64,000 bases of DNA from Bryoerythrophyllum caledonicum (lineage: Eukaryota; Streptophyta; Bryopsida; Pottiales; Pottiaceae): the NCBI GenBank assembly GCA_963971425.1, contig OZ020518.1, forward strand, positions 17,612,990 through 17,676,989, in the 5' to 3' direction. Position numbers and translations under genes: made by a program. Below, piece by piece: positions 43,131 to 54,470 of this stretch (position 1 is the first letter of the stretch; each line of letters opens with the position of its first letter). The notes below the pieces were generated by a model. The model saw nothing but the letters and a program-made list of their open reading frames with translations. It did no database searches and was not told the DNA's origin.

Positions 43131-44528
43131 TCCCACCTTCAAACCTGGACTCATACTAATCGTAGATATCCGCCACCCCAGAAAGTAGTCAGAACTTCCA
43201 CTGCTACCTCAATGCATGCAATGGATCCACAGGGAGAGTAAGGCTCCACGTTTCTAGGTGAGGAGGATCGAGGAGTTAGTCGCCAGAAACGCTGGTTAGG
43301 TTTCCGACAGCTGCTGGGACTTGGAATCGCCCTCCTTTGAGCGTTTTTTGGCAAGAGCAAGTACTACTAGCGGATACAGAGAGTTGGAATGGGCGATTGA
43401 GGAGAGGATCTGATCAGGAGTAGAAGATCTGTAAACAAACGTGAGGACAGAAGGTCTAGTCTGAAGCAGGGAACCTACACGTTGGAAACTGTATTTCACA
43501 CGTTACATTTACAGATCTAGCGAATCCAGAGCAAATCCACCTCTAGGATCAGATCAACTATCGCAGAGTACCTTACTCCTCGGTTCCTCCAACCTTGGAA
43601 ACACTAGATAGATCGAAGTGATAGAACTGCACACACCCGCGCGCAAGCGCCACTAGTCTCCGCAACAACGAAGTACACATCCCCCACACTCAGCCGCACT
43701 GCTAGGCCATAGGATCACAAGAAGTAGAGACAACAAAGACAAGAGCATCGGAGCACAATACACACTCGCAGATCACAGAATCGCCGAAAACCTCGCCCCA
43801 CCCAAGCTCGACACAACTGGAGAGAGAGGATCAGAAGCGGAAACATCAACGAACGAGATCGGACGACTACAAAATCACCGCCCCTCGAACAAGAGCACCA
43901 GCCGAGAACAACAATTGAAAGCGAAGAAACGCAGGCTACATCTCACCTCCTCCTCATTGTTTGCTTTGTCGTTTTACCTTCAATACGTTTGGTCATACTC
44001 AAAGCTAGGCAGTAGACACTGTGATAGCAGAATTGAAAAATCAACTAAGGAGCGGAAGCGCTGCCCGATTGTCACTAGGAGCATCGAAACACAACAAACA
44101 CACTTGAATTAGAGAATCACCAAAAATCTCGCTCTACTCAAGTTCGGCAGTACTGAAGTCAGTAGACCAGAAGCGGAGGTATCAACCCACCAGATCGCAC
44201 AACTATAGAAACATCGTCCGTTGAATGTGAGCACCAACCGAGAGCAACAATCAAGAACAAAAAAACTCAGGCTATATCTCACCCCCCTCTCATTTTCTGC
44301 ATTGTCGTTTTATGTTCAATCAGCTCGGTCCCACTCAGAGCTAGGGAGCAGACACTATGTCATCAGAACTGGAAAAACAATTAAGTGGCGGAAGCGCTGC
44401 CCGATTCTTACCTGCTCCAACGAAGGAGTCATTGAAATCCTAGCCTCCCACCTTCAAACCTAGACTCATACCAACCGTAGATATCCACCACCCCATAAAG
44501 TAGTCAGAACCTCCACTGCTACCTCAAC
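43131..44528. repeat. Tandem repeats in the LINE 5' region
   Basis: A unit of about 336 bp occurs twice in tandem (roughly 43745-44080 and 44082-44416; for example AGGCTACATCTCACC and AGGCTATATCTCACC, and GGAAGCGCTGCCCGATT in both). An outer block of about 84 bp (43131-43214) recurs at 44445-44528. Repeated monomers upstream of ORF1 act as promoters in some LINEs (mouse L1); that role is inferred here. Confidence 0.75.
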
Positions 44529-44616
44529 CAACTCTCAGAAACGTATATAGAATACCACTCACTCAGAGCACTATAATATCCACAACACCCGAACCACACA
44601 TGCCCACTTCCAACGC

Positions 44617-46833
44617 ATGAGCTCAACAAGATCAACAAGAAGCAAGAGCTCTCTCTCCACAAAAAACATACTTAGTGAACCAAAACCAAAAAAACCAACC
44701 TCCCGGAGACCAGGCACCAAAAAAGATCAGTCCCGGCAACCTGTAGGAAGCCAGAAACTCATATATCCTCCCCATTGCAAGTCAACAGTCACCCCGAAAC
44801 TGCAGTCCAGTTCGTGGACAACCACCCCGAAAATGAACGCTAGAAGAACCCTGAAGAAGAAGGAGACGTCGAAGCTGAAGCCCAGTATAAGGGACTCCCC
44901 GAAGTCACAAAACCTGCCCACGCCCACCTGCCACCAGTCGAGCTCAAAAGACGACGAACCCATCCTCACGTTCCACAGGCGAAGTAGCAAGAAGATCCCT
45001 CCCACCGAACTGCTTCCACTGCTCCGGAACTCCACCTAACCAGGTGACAAGCTGCGAGCGAACTCAAAACGTCCGGCCCCCTCTTCACCTGCCTTGACCC
45101 AAACGAGTACTTTAACCTCCAGTACACTGACCAAAACCATGCAGGAACCCCGCCCTACTCTAGAAGACATGGATGTGGAGAATGCCGCACCCAACCTCAA
45201 ATAGGTAAACCCAAACAAAACCTCTTCTTCTACTAGACTAGAAGTTCACCTCTCTGCGAAAAAACATAGAGGTAGTATCCAAGACTCTACCTTATGTGGC
45301 AGTAACCCAAACCTCACACCCGAGTCTGGACCAGACATGACCACATTTCACTTTTGGTTGGGTTTTTCCACAATGGAAAAACTTGCCAAGGACGCCGGGC
45401 TAAACCCGCTCTACAGTGGGGAGAGTGTCCCGGACATGATGCTACGAAGAGTACCCAAATCAGAGGCGGAAGAGGCACTTAGTGCCAACATAGCCTACCC
45501 CCGCATCCCGCAGCTACTATATCCCAAGGTGAGAGTAGATGGTGTTGAGGGACAACACTATAACCTCACTCAACTCCCCTTTGATATCTCTATTGACCTA
45601 GATACTGGCCTATCACATGACTTTCATGTTGCCATCTTCTTTGAACTCCCCCAAACTCCATTGCTTCATGATAATGTCAAGAAACTTGCTAGAGATAGGC
45701 TAGTTAAGATGAATATCCCTCTAGGTACTAACCTTTTGGATCCTCTTGCAATTCATTGCAAAGGGGTGAAGAAAGAAGGTCGAAGACACATTTTTTCAGG
45801 TTTAATCAAGCTGCACCTGCTCAACCCGGAAACCGATGCCATCTCCTTACTCCGGGACACACGATATTTTGTACTACAACTTGATCCATTGCGACCGGCA
45901 TCCTTAGGGAAAGTTTGCAAGACTTGGCATGCAGTAGCACGCCAAGGACTCTCTGTCAACATCCAAAGTGACAACCTCAAGGGAGTCCCTGCACACACCC
46001 TATTCCATGACATTGTCTTGAACGGTTTCTCACGTAAACTTGAGTTCGAGGTGACTGATGTGCAGAAACAGGAAAATGAAGCATTTGCAAGGATTATGGC
46101 GCCCACCCCCACACAAGCAAAGAAGCTGGAGACACACCAAATCACCACCTTCCATGAGGTAATTCCAGCGAAGCCCAGCACCAAGGACACCCCCTCCTCC
46201 ACCGATAGAGCAAAGAGGGATGCGATTACTCTTACACTCTCTCAACTCCCTATCCTCTCAAATGTGGTTACAACCACGGAAGCCATCTTCAAGGCCTTGG
46301 AGAAGAAGAATGTTGCTTGCATTTACTTCCACCGACAAGTGGATGGCAAGCACAATGGCTCCGCCAATGTGCAAGTCATAAACCCCATTGTCTATAGACA
46401 ATTCCTCAACAAGACCTTCAACATTGGTTGTCACCAAGTTGAAATCCGACCTCACCGAAGGAGCCTCAAGGGTACTAAACCTCCTTCCGCAACTCTAGTG
46501 GAAAAGTGGGGCTTCAATGACATCAACACCGCCTTGGTCAACACCGTAGCCACCATCAGCACCGCTGCCACCTCCTCCACCACCATCCGGGAGGAGATAG
46601 CTGCCATCGTTGCCGAAGGACAAAAACAACTTCGGTTGGAACTATCTACTCTCGAAGGTGATATCATCCGCGAAACCCGCGAATATACTGACGCTCGTTA
46701 TGCCGAAGTCTACACCAAACTTGGCAACGTTGAGAAATTGATGGAAGCCACCTTGACCGCAATGCAAGATATCACCTCCAAGCGTGAGCCGCTAGGGCTT
46801 CCGCCTCCGATGGACTCGTCAAACGTGGATTGA
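44617..46833 (+). pseudogene. LINE ORF1 (nucleic-acid-binding/chaperone type), two in-frame stops
   Basis: One frame of 739 codons can be read from ATG 44617 to TGA 46831-46833, interrupted only by TAA at 45037-45039 and a TAG near 45204. The N-terminus is very basic and Ser-rich (SSTRSTRSKSSLS, KKPTSRRPGTKKDQSR). The downstream open part from 45337 is 498 codons. It holds a possible RRM-like segment (KNVACIYFHRQVDGKHNGSA, then NVQVINPIVYRQFLN) and a probable C-terminal coiled coil (IAAIVAEGQKQLRLELSTLE onwards). ORF1 proteins of LINEs bind the element RNA. The next frame starts by overlapping the stop by a few bases. Confidence 0.65.
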
Positions 46834-48275
46834 CCACGAACCTCCCACGACCTTCACAACAATATAGTAACCTTTGGACCATTCTCTATCTTCCTCCATT
46901 CCCATTGTTAGTTGCACACACCTCCATCACTCTACTCACCCCTCTTTTCTCCCTCCTTTCTCTCTACTACTACATACTCTTGTCAATGTCTCATTCCTTT
47001 ATAGATACACTTTACTACTCACTTATCATACCTATAGTTCTCTTTAGTCTCTCCATACTTCCCACTCCACTAATATTTGTAGTAATCTCCAGGAGATATC
47101 TTTATACATTCATATGCTCAAGATTCACATGTAGACCAATGGATAGATTACTACACTACCCACGGTCTCCTACCAATCTTGAGACCTTGTCTTGTATTCA
47201 ATACCACCATATAATAACATACCTTATGTGTCAAATTCTTTTGCAATGGACCACAATCAAGAACTTTCAAACCAAACACACACCATCTATCAAAAAACAA
47301 CAAACTCCAACACCCACTCATCCACACCAATGGTACTTGATAGAACGTAAATCACACAAAAACTCCTATCAAACACCACTACTTTACTACAAACACACCA
47401 ACTACCATTATACACACATCCAACAAACACAACCAAACAAATACCCTCCAAACACCACTCCAAACAAAATCATACACATATACACAAACAAAAATACTAA
47501 AACCAAAAACAAACAAACGAGTAAATACACAAAAAACACATGCAAATCAATAAAACAACGTTTTAAACCTTTACACTACAAAACCATACTATTACTAAGT
47601 GGAGATATAGAAACCAACCCGGGACCCATGCCCAATATACTAAAAAGACACCCTCCAAAACACAAGAAAAATGCCAAAATGTACTTCATACCAAACACCA
47701 TAAAACTTCAACCGGAATACACACACATCGCTAAAACATTTGCACCACTGTTAAAACCCACACATACACTACATCAATCGTATAACGTAACATACCCCAA
47801 TATTGCCCAATACATACAACAAAAAAATACACTCCCACCAACGCACATATTATACTCCCTAATAGTCACCATACACCCAAACATAGCCGAATGCAACCGT
47901 ATTCTAAATCTACTAAACCCAAACATAATCACATGGACCAACAATTTATTAAACACCCTTTCAAACTTACAAAATCCACCCGAAAGACACATCCATACCC
48001 CACACCCTCATACAAAATTTCTTGAAGACAATCTACATATCATAAAATATGGGAACTCAATACACAAAGAATTACACGACTTTTTACATAGGCAAAACAT
48101 ACCACCTTCAAACCACACAATAAAACAAAAATTTCCTTACCTCCCTAACGACCTAATAAATGAATCATTAAAATGCTTTGACCCCATCCCAGAATATACC
48201 CACCCACCCCTCCACCCCCACACCTCCCCCCACAAAACCAACACATTAATTCTACCAACAACAGCACATACATAA
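46830..48275 (+). CDS. LINE ORF2 N-terminal part with 2A-like motif
   Basis: The frame overlaps the ORF1 stop by 4 bp, in the -1 register. The first about 100 codons are strongly hydrophobic and look like several membrane segments. A Thr/Pro/Lys-rich stretch follows. At 47604-47627 the codons give DIETNPGP, preceded by LLLSG and followed by Met: the D-x-E-x-N-P-G-P consensus of 2A ribosome-skipping sequences, known from some non-LTR retrotransposons. Downstream is a Lys-rich, then Pro-rich region ending at 48275. A one-base shift there separates it from the endonuclease frame. No good ATG lies at the very start, so where translation begins is open. Confidence 0.7.
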   Translation: MTTNLPRPSQQYSNLWTILYLPPFPLLVAHTSITLLTPLFSLLSLYYYILLSMSHSFIDTLYYSLIIPIVLFSLSILPTPLIFVVISRRYLYTFICSRFTCRPMDRLLHYPRSPTNLETLSCIQYHHIITYLMCQILLQWTTIKNFQTKHTPSIKKQQTPTPTHPHQWYLIERKSHKNSYQTPLLYYKHTNYHYTHIQQTQPNKYPPNTTPNKIIHIYTNKNTKTKNKQTSKYTKNTCKSIKQRFKPLHYKTILLLSGDIETNPGPMPNILKRHPPKHKKNAKMYFIPNTIKLQPEYTHIAKTFAPLLKPTHTLHQSYNVTYPNIAQYIQQKNTLPPTHILYSLIVTIHPNIAECNRILNLLNPNIITWTNNLLNTLSNLQNPPERHIHTPHPHTKFLEDNLHIIKYGNSIHKELHDFLHRQNIPPSNHTIKQKFPYLPNDLINESLKCFDPIPEYTHPPLHPHTSPHKTNTLILPTTAHT

Positions 48276-49171
48276 TTACATGGAATGCCTCATCACTAAA
48301 CACGACACTCCCTAGCTTACAAACTCTGGTCACCAATACTAACACACCCCCAACCATCATAGCTATACAAGAAACAAAACTATCGGCCACAAAATCCACA
48401 AAATACATACAAAACACATTTCAAGACTACAAACTTATCTTCCATAACACACATGCATTAACAAGATGCATCCAACAACGTAAACCATATACACCGGGTC
48501 AAGGCGGCCTCCTTACACTAATTCACAAAAAATATGCCTTCCTAGGCAACATTACACAAATCCCCACCCCTATGCACATATCCCCTTACCTTCAAATAAT
48601 TAAAATCACCAATCAGCCACTACAACCATGGTTAATCTTTCACATGTATATGCCCTCCCACCCCGAAGATATCAGATATACTACAGACATACAAAATAAT
48701 ATTACATCACAAATAAATAACTACCCGTACCACAACTACATGCTATGTGGAGACTTCAACAGAGATATTGCTTTAATTGGCCGCCAAAACGGAAACCATA
48801 ACACTCCCTCGCAAACCATAGACTATCAATGGCGCCAATTTACAGAAAATCTAAACTTCACTTACATAAATACTGATACACAATACTCCATACAAGGTGG
48901 ATACAACTATAATGACTGGAGCCTAATTGACGGCTTTTACATAAATACAAACAATAATACACAATATACTTCTACCACAAACAAAGACACTATCCTCAAC
49001 TCAGACCACTCGCCTATACAACTCCACATACCAAACAACATACTAATCAATCGTACCTCTATAACCACAAACAAGGATACCTTACAAATACTAAATCCCA
49101 TCCCAAAAGATAACTTAGAAAAATTCAATACAATGTTTTTTGAAAAAACTCTATTCAAATCGACTCTCTAA
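48272..49171 (+). pseudogene. AP-endonuclease (EEP) domain of the LINE
   Basis: The frame opens with IITWNASSL (about 48275) and contains IIAIQETKL (the metal-binding Glu), PGQGGLLTLI, YMLCGDFNRDIALIG, SLIDGFYI and SDHSPIQL. These are the expected Asn, Glu, Asp/Asn and Asp-His positions of apurinic-endonuclease-type LINE nucleases that nick target DNA. All key residues are present. It is offset by one base from the preceding frame and stops at 49171, where the element continues in another frame (49180-49383 and 49382 onward), so this copy is inactive. Confidence 0.88.
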
Positions 49172-49381
49172 CAAACATCATGGAAAATAATCACCAACTT
49201 TCTCAAACACAATGGCACGAAACATGCCACACTCTAGACTTACTCATCAAAGACATCTCTAACATTCTAGAATATACTTGTAAAGCCTTGCCAATACCAG
49301 AAATGACAAACCGAACATCACAACAAGGCGGTTATTTATCCATGTCCCACCTCCCACCGACCTACCCCATGATATATGGGT

Positions 49382-51749
49382 AAAAGATATTGCCCTTATC
49401 GCAAAAAATGCCAATATACAAGCCCGGAAAATAACTACAAAATACTCCCAAGATAATATTAAAAAGGCCATCTCAAAATATCGACAAATGTATGAAACTA
49501 GCCCCAAAAAAATAAACATAAAAGTCTTTAAAAAATCCGATTCTCCTCCTCTAGATTGCATCATGGACCAAAACAATAACATCTGAACTAGTCCAGAAGA
49601 CATTTCAAACGAAATATTCAACCAATAGAGAAAAAATAATAGACCCATGGTACCTACTTGTAACTACCAACCACAACACCCAACAGTATGCACATGTGCA
49701 ATACGCCAATATCCATGGCACGACCTAGATGGATTTATATTAGAAAAAAGAGGCGAACCTGAAACCCCATTACATACATACTTTAATGAAGCCATATACA
49801 ATATATGCCTCTATAACCTTGGAAACAATAAAGCCCTAGGACCAGACCAAATACCGAACTCAATACTAAAAAACATGCCCTCAAGATTTCACAAACTTTT
49901 CTTTCTCTTTTTCTCCCATTGTTATAAACAAAAACAAATACCAAACTCATGGAAAAAAAACGCAACAATCTTGCTATATAAAAAAGGAGACCCCACAATA
50001 TTACCAAACCACAGACCAATTGCATTAGCCAACACAATATACAAACTCTACACTAGTATACTAACTTCTATACTTTCTTCATATGGAGAAAAATTTAGAA
50101 TCTTACACGATAGTCAAAAAGAATTTAGAGCAGAGAGAAGCACCTCCAGACAAATACAAACTATAATAGTGGCACTTGAAGACGCACGCTTCACAAATCA
50201 AGATATATATATTTTATATGTTGACTTCAAAAACGCCTTTGATTCTATTGATCATGCTCGGCTAATAGCTTTAATGAAAGACATTGGATACCCAAACGAT
50301 GCAATCACACTAGTCGGAAACATTTACTCCCAAACATTTACATACTACATAGGCAAACACTTTGGAAAGACTAAGCCTATACCCATCCATAGAGGTACTA
50401 TACAAGGAGATACCCTTAGCCCATACTTATTTATCATATTTCCAGAACCACTACTCAGGTGGCTAGAGCGAGGCAATAATGGATACACCTTTGGTACATC
50501 GCAAACTACCATAAATTCTGCGGCCTATGCAGACGACCTAGCTATCATAACCAACACAATAAAACCACTACAAACACAAATCGATAAAATCAAAAGATAC
50601 TATAAATGGACCGGCATGGACGTAGGCGTCCCAAAATGCGCAGCCACTGGATGTCCAAATAAATCCAAAACAAATCCAATTACCTTTAAGGCTCTAATGC
50701 AAGCCTCGAACATCAACTACCGAGGCCAACTAATCCCTATATTACACCAAAATGAATCATATACATACCTCGGTATAAACCTTGTTCCCTTTCTAAAATG
50801 GAAAATCCAAATCCACTCCACGACCTTAAAACTCATCAAGCAGTGTAAAGAACTAACAACATGTCCGGCCACTATGAAACAAAAAATTAAAATGGTTGAC
50901 ACCGTACTACGACCAAGGATAGCATACAGCTTCTACGCTGTACCATTCTCTATGCCAGCTCTAAAAAAACTAGATAAAAAAATAATAGCCTTACAAAAAA
51001 TCATATGTGGAATGCCAAAATGTATGTCCAACGCACTAACCCAACTCCCATACAACCTATTTGGACTCGAAGCCTTCTCCCTAAGAAACGCCTACCTCAA
51101 GTGCATAGGAGAACAATTACAAAGTGCCTTAAATGACATAGGTAGGCCTGGAAAAATATACACCGGACTAACCCAATATATACTTGCCCAATTTGGAGGG
51201 GCCGAAAATATACCCAGAATAAAAAAAACGAATTGTATAAGATCACCAATAACCCGTACACTATTCTTATTAAAACACGTAGCCAAAGCTCACCTTAAAA
51301 GCACACTACCAAAGTTCCTCTACAACCATTCACCATTAGAAACAATATGGCAGCAAGAAACAAGAAACCATAATACAATCAACGACCAACTCTCCCAAAA
51401 ACTACTACAAAAACTCCTATCAAAAAACATCATCGAACTAAAACAAATCACTCTACCAAATGGCACACACATCATGAATAATGAGGACTTCAAAACCTTC
51501 CACTTCACCCCATCCAAACTAATCAAAAGCGCTCTAAAAATTGCTAGACAACTTTTTTGCCACCCAACATATCAACCTACAACCACAAGAGACATCCCTT
51601 ACAACACACAACAATACTCATACACACTCCAAGACCCATTTATAACCACCAATAACAACACCCTCCCAAGAACTACCATACCACCAATACATCCTCCCAC
51701 CCCCCCCCCCACACCAACATTACCCCAGCCCCCCAACGTACATCACTAA
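49382..51749 (+). pseudogene. LINE reverse transcriptase (stops and homopolymer frameshift)
   Basis: Two in-frame stops (TGA 49584-49586, TAG 49626-49628) precede a 700-codon open stretch from 49647. The RT motifs are clear: KALGPDQIPNSILK, RPIALANTIYKLYTSI, YVDFKNAFDSIDHAR, GTIQGDTLSPYLF, and YADDLAIIT (about 50527-50550). The frame ends at 51749 just after a run of C at 51706-51716. The continuing family sequence (YITKNP onward) is in the next register, so slippage in the C-run explains the break. Identity to the copy at 1-1600 is high throughout. Confidence 0.92.
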
Positions 51750-52695
51750 AAACCCCAACACATACCCTATTAATAACATTATACGACATGAATACATACA
51801 AAATATAGACACCAATGGAATACAAAATACCTATATAAAATATCTATGCCAATGGCAACACAACAACAATACTTTCAATAAATGGCTCCCTCAAAAAAAC
51901 CTCTTCCCAAGACACGACTGCAACACCTCCACATATAACATAGGAAAACTAAAAGAATATTATCAAGAAATAAAACATAAACTTTACTTGGAAATCATTC
52001 AAGCCCATCACCCCCAAGAACAAATACAAGATCCAAGATCCGTAACTCCACCTATAAACATCCCACTACTAAACATCTATACAACGGAATGTAATCCCGA
52101 ATATGATATCACTACAACCTCAAAGACAATTAAAATAGAAAATAACCAAGCTCATCTATATGAAGCAAATGGCCGACATCTATACACAATCCCCACTAAT
52201 AGACTCCAATGGCTATGGAATCAATACAACATAAAACTACAAACCCCCACAAACATTGAACCAATAACCCTCTCATGTACATGTGTAACTCAAAGATGTC
52301 ACTGTAATACTCGATTTAAACCGGATATACTCTGTGTTAGAGGACTACCATACAATGACCCCCCACCTAACAACATAAACCAAAATTACACCATACAATT
52401 CATCAAATTCACTTATTATAATGACAGATTCTCCCCGGAAACAATCAAAAATAAAACCAATAAATACCAACCCCTTATTGATGACATCACTGCCCTCGGG
52501 TGGAATGTGGACCCCCTTATTGTAATCACCGCTGGTGCTCGTGCCACCACCTTTACACCATCTATAAAAATCCTCGAAGATACCCTCAAAATTCCTACTG
52601 ACACAATAAAAAACAAGTTCAAGAATATTAACATCATTGCCATACAACATGCTATGTCCATCCTTCTGCATAAACGCAAAATTGAAAACAACTAA
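51750..52695 (+). pseudogene. LINE C-terminal remnant: linker and damaged restriction-like endonuclease
   Basis: The linker continues (QNTYIKYLCQWQ, SVTPPINIPLLNIYT). Near 52265 it jumps from NIEP directly to CTCVTQRCHCNTRFKPDILCV. In the first copy these are separated by about 600 codons with RNase H, CCHC and RHN. The endonuclease end is otherwise kept (PYNDPPP, KYQPLIDDI, GWNVDPLIVI, GARATTF). The acidic residue of the E-F-T motif has become Lys (FIKFTYY), which should abolish nuclease activity. Confidence 0.88.
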
Positions 52696-52815
52696 ACCCT
52701 CCCCGTTACACATGACCCCCCATAAAGTCTCTTCTCCGCTTTTCCCTTTAAAACCCCCTTTTTTTTGGGGGTCCTTTGGATTGGTTCTAAGGTTTTTTGG
52801 CTACTTGTTGCATAG

Positions 52816-52949
52816 TGTCTACCCTCGAAAGGGGGAAGTAGTTCCAGCTCACTAATTCCCTGTCCGGTATACTTGGTCTTAGTAGTGGAACGAACGGACA
52901 ATTTATTCACGCCAGTCTCCTCTGGAGACCGGCATTCTTCTTCTTCTTC
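52816..52949 (+). ncRNA. Structured 3' tail of the second LINE
   Basis: Same fold as at 4482-4618. CCCTC-GAAA-GGGGG keeps the GNRA hairpin with a U-G pair. The closing stem GTGTCT/GGACAA keeps five pairs, one of them a wobble. The end hairpin GTCTCC-TCT-GGAGAC has changed on both sides relative to GTTCCC/GGGAAC. (TTC)n follows to 52949. Confidence 0.75.
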
Positions 52950-53560
52950 AAAAGATTCACTAGCCTTTCTAACCAACGATGGTGGCCAGCGCTTAGCTCA
53001 ATTGGCCTAGGTATACAAAAATAATAATCTTTGTTCACGCCCTCGAAACTTCCTTCAAATGTCACTTCACGGGTTCCCGGTTCAATACATCCAGTTTGAG
53101 ATAACATTACTAAAACACGAGCGTCCCTTTAGAGATTACCATGCCAACGCTGCTCAACACGAGGCTGCTTCAGCAGACGAGAAGATCCAGCTTCATCTTG
53201 TGGGTGGAATGGCAATGGTGTGGAAACCGCCGGCTATGATGGTTGAATTGGCAACTGAGACAAGGAAAGCTGTAAATCTTCCTCCGGTTCAGACTCTAGA
53301 TGTTGTGACTCCATAAAAACCCTCCAGTTCGACATTTTACAGTTCAAACTTCAAATCCAAACACAAATTCTAAGAATGTAAAGAAATACTTCGAATTGGT
53401 CAATATTGTCTACGGCTTTTGTCTTTTAAACAATTTCATGAGCAATAAGTGTCACCTTGAAGCTACTGGAAACGTCACCAATAAGTTTCCTCCTCCTAAT
53501 CAAAGATCTTTTCAAAATATAAACAAATATATGATTTACACACTGTAGATATTTACATAA
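52950..53560. other. No supported gene
   Basis: Flank between the LINE and the next gag-type fragment. One 85-codon frame (53059-53316) has no recognisable motif. Confidence 0.4.
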
Positions 53561-54470
53561 GGACACCGGAGGATTTCATGACCCCTGACCGGACCACGGC
53601 TCCTCCGGAACCACCACAATCCGAGCCGGCTCCAACCCGAGGGACCTCAGCAAATCCGGAAGATCTCCATACTCCCTCACCACATACATCGGCAGAGGGC
53701 ATAGTGTCTCCCAACCCTAGCATGGGTGAGATATTGAAGCAACTTACGGATCTGCTGACGCCTTCGACAATGCGCCTACCGGATCCTCCGGAAGAGACCG
53801 ACCTCCGGGCACCACCCAAGTCTGTATCCAGGAGGCTGGTCTTCGGACCAGGGAGTCCTTCCGGAAGTTACAGGGACGTGGTGAGAGAGGTCAAACGGGC
53901 TGCCGAGCCGGAACGACAATCGCCTCCAGTTCCGAAAACTAGACCGAAACGACAACCTTCGCCTCTGGACTCCTGAACTCCTGTAGCAAGGGTTTACCTA
54001 GCTGCCGAACCGTTGATCCGGAAGGTCGACTCTTCTCCGTCAACATCAAAGAAGGGATAGGGTAAGCAGCGGGTTCCTTTAGAGATATCTCCCACGTAGA
54101 AGTGGAAGAAATCGGGCGCCAGGTGCCCCGCTGTAGAATTAGGTTTAGATGAAGCGATTTTGGGGTGTAATTCCAAATCGGCAGCGATTAACAATGGGGC
54201 TCAAGTTGCACCCGGCCGTGGACGGAATCAACTGCCAATTTTTGTAGCTTAAGGTAGGAAATTCGGAGTCCAGAATTTTTTTTGAGATTTTAGGATCTGA
54301 GATCCGATCTAGAACTTTTCCGGATTTCGCGGATCTTTTAGATAAGATCCTCCGGATTTCTAGCAGATAGGAGGAATACTAAGTTTGGGGAACTTAGTCG
54401 TACTTAGTAGGGGAGTTTTGGCAAACTCTGAATCTTGTTTTCTTTCATTGAATATACTTCAAACCCTTTG
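53561..54470 (+). mobile_element. Gag-only element, copy C (3' part of gag and 3' UTR)
   Basis: The frame 53578-53976 (TPDRTTAPPEPPQSEPAP, LTDLLTPSTMRLPDPPEE, GPGSPSGSYRDVVRE) matches the end of copy B's gag (58790-59270) closely. The shared 3' UTR (GATCCGATCTAGAACTTTTCC, about 54300) continues to about 54450. Stops at 53974 and 54058 lie inside the alignment. Confidence 0.75.

Larger units (their letters stand above)
43131..52949 (+). mobile_element. Near full-length LINE of the same family as 1-4618 (broken, internally deleted)
   Basis: In order it contains a repeat-bearing 5' region, ORF1 (44617-46833), a second frame with a 2A-like motif, an AP-endonuclease, RT, a truncated C-terminus and the structured tail ending in (TTC)n at 52949. 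Several stops and shifts inactivate it. Against the copy at the left edge, an internal deletion at about 52265 removes some 1.8 kb that encode RNase H, the CCHC knuckle and the RHN motif. The 5' boundary is not certain; no clear target duplication was found. Confidence 0.88.
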
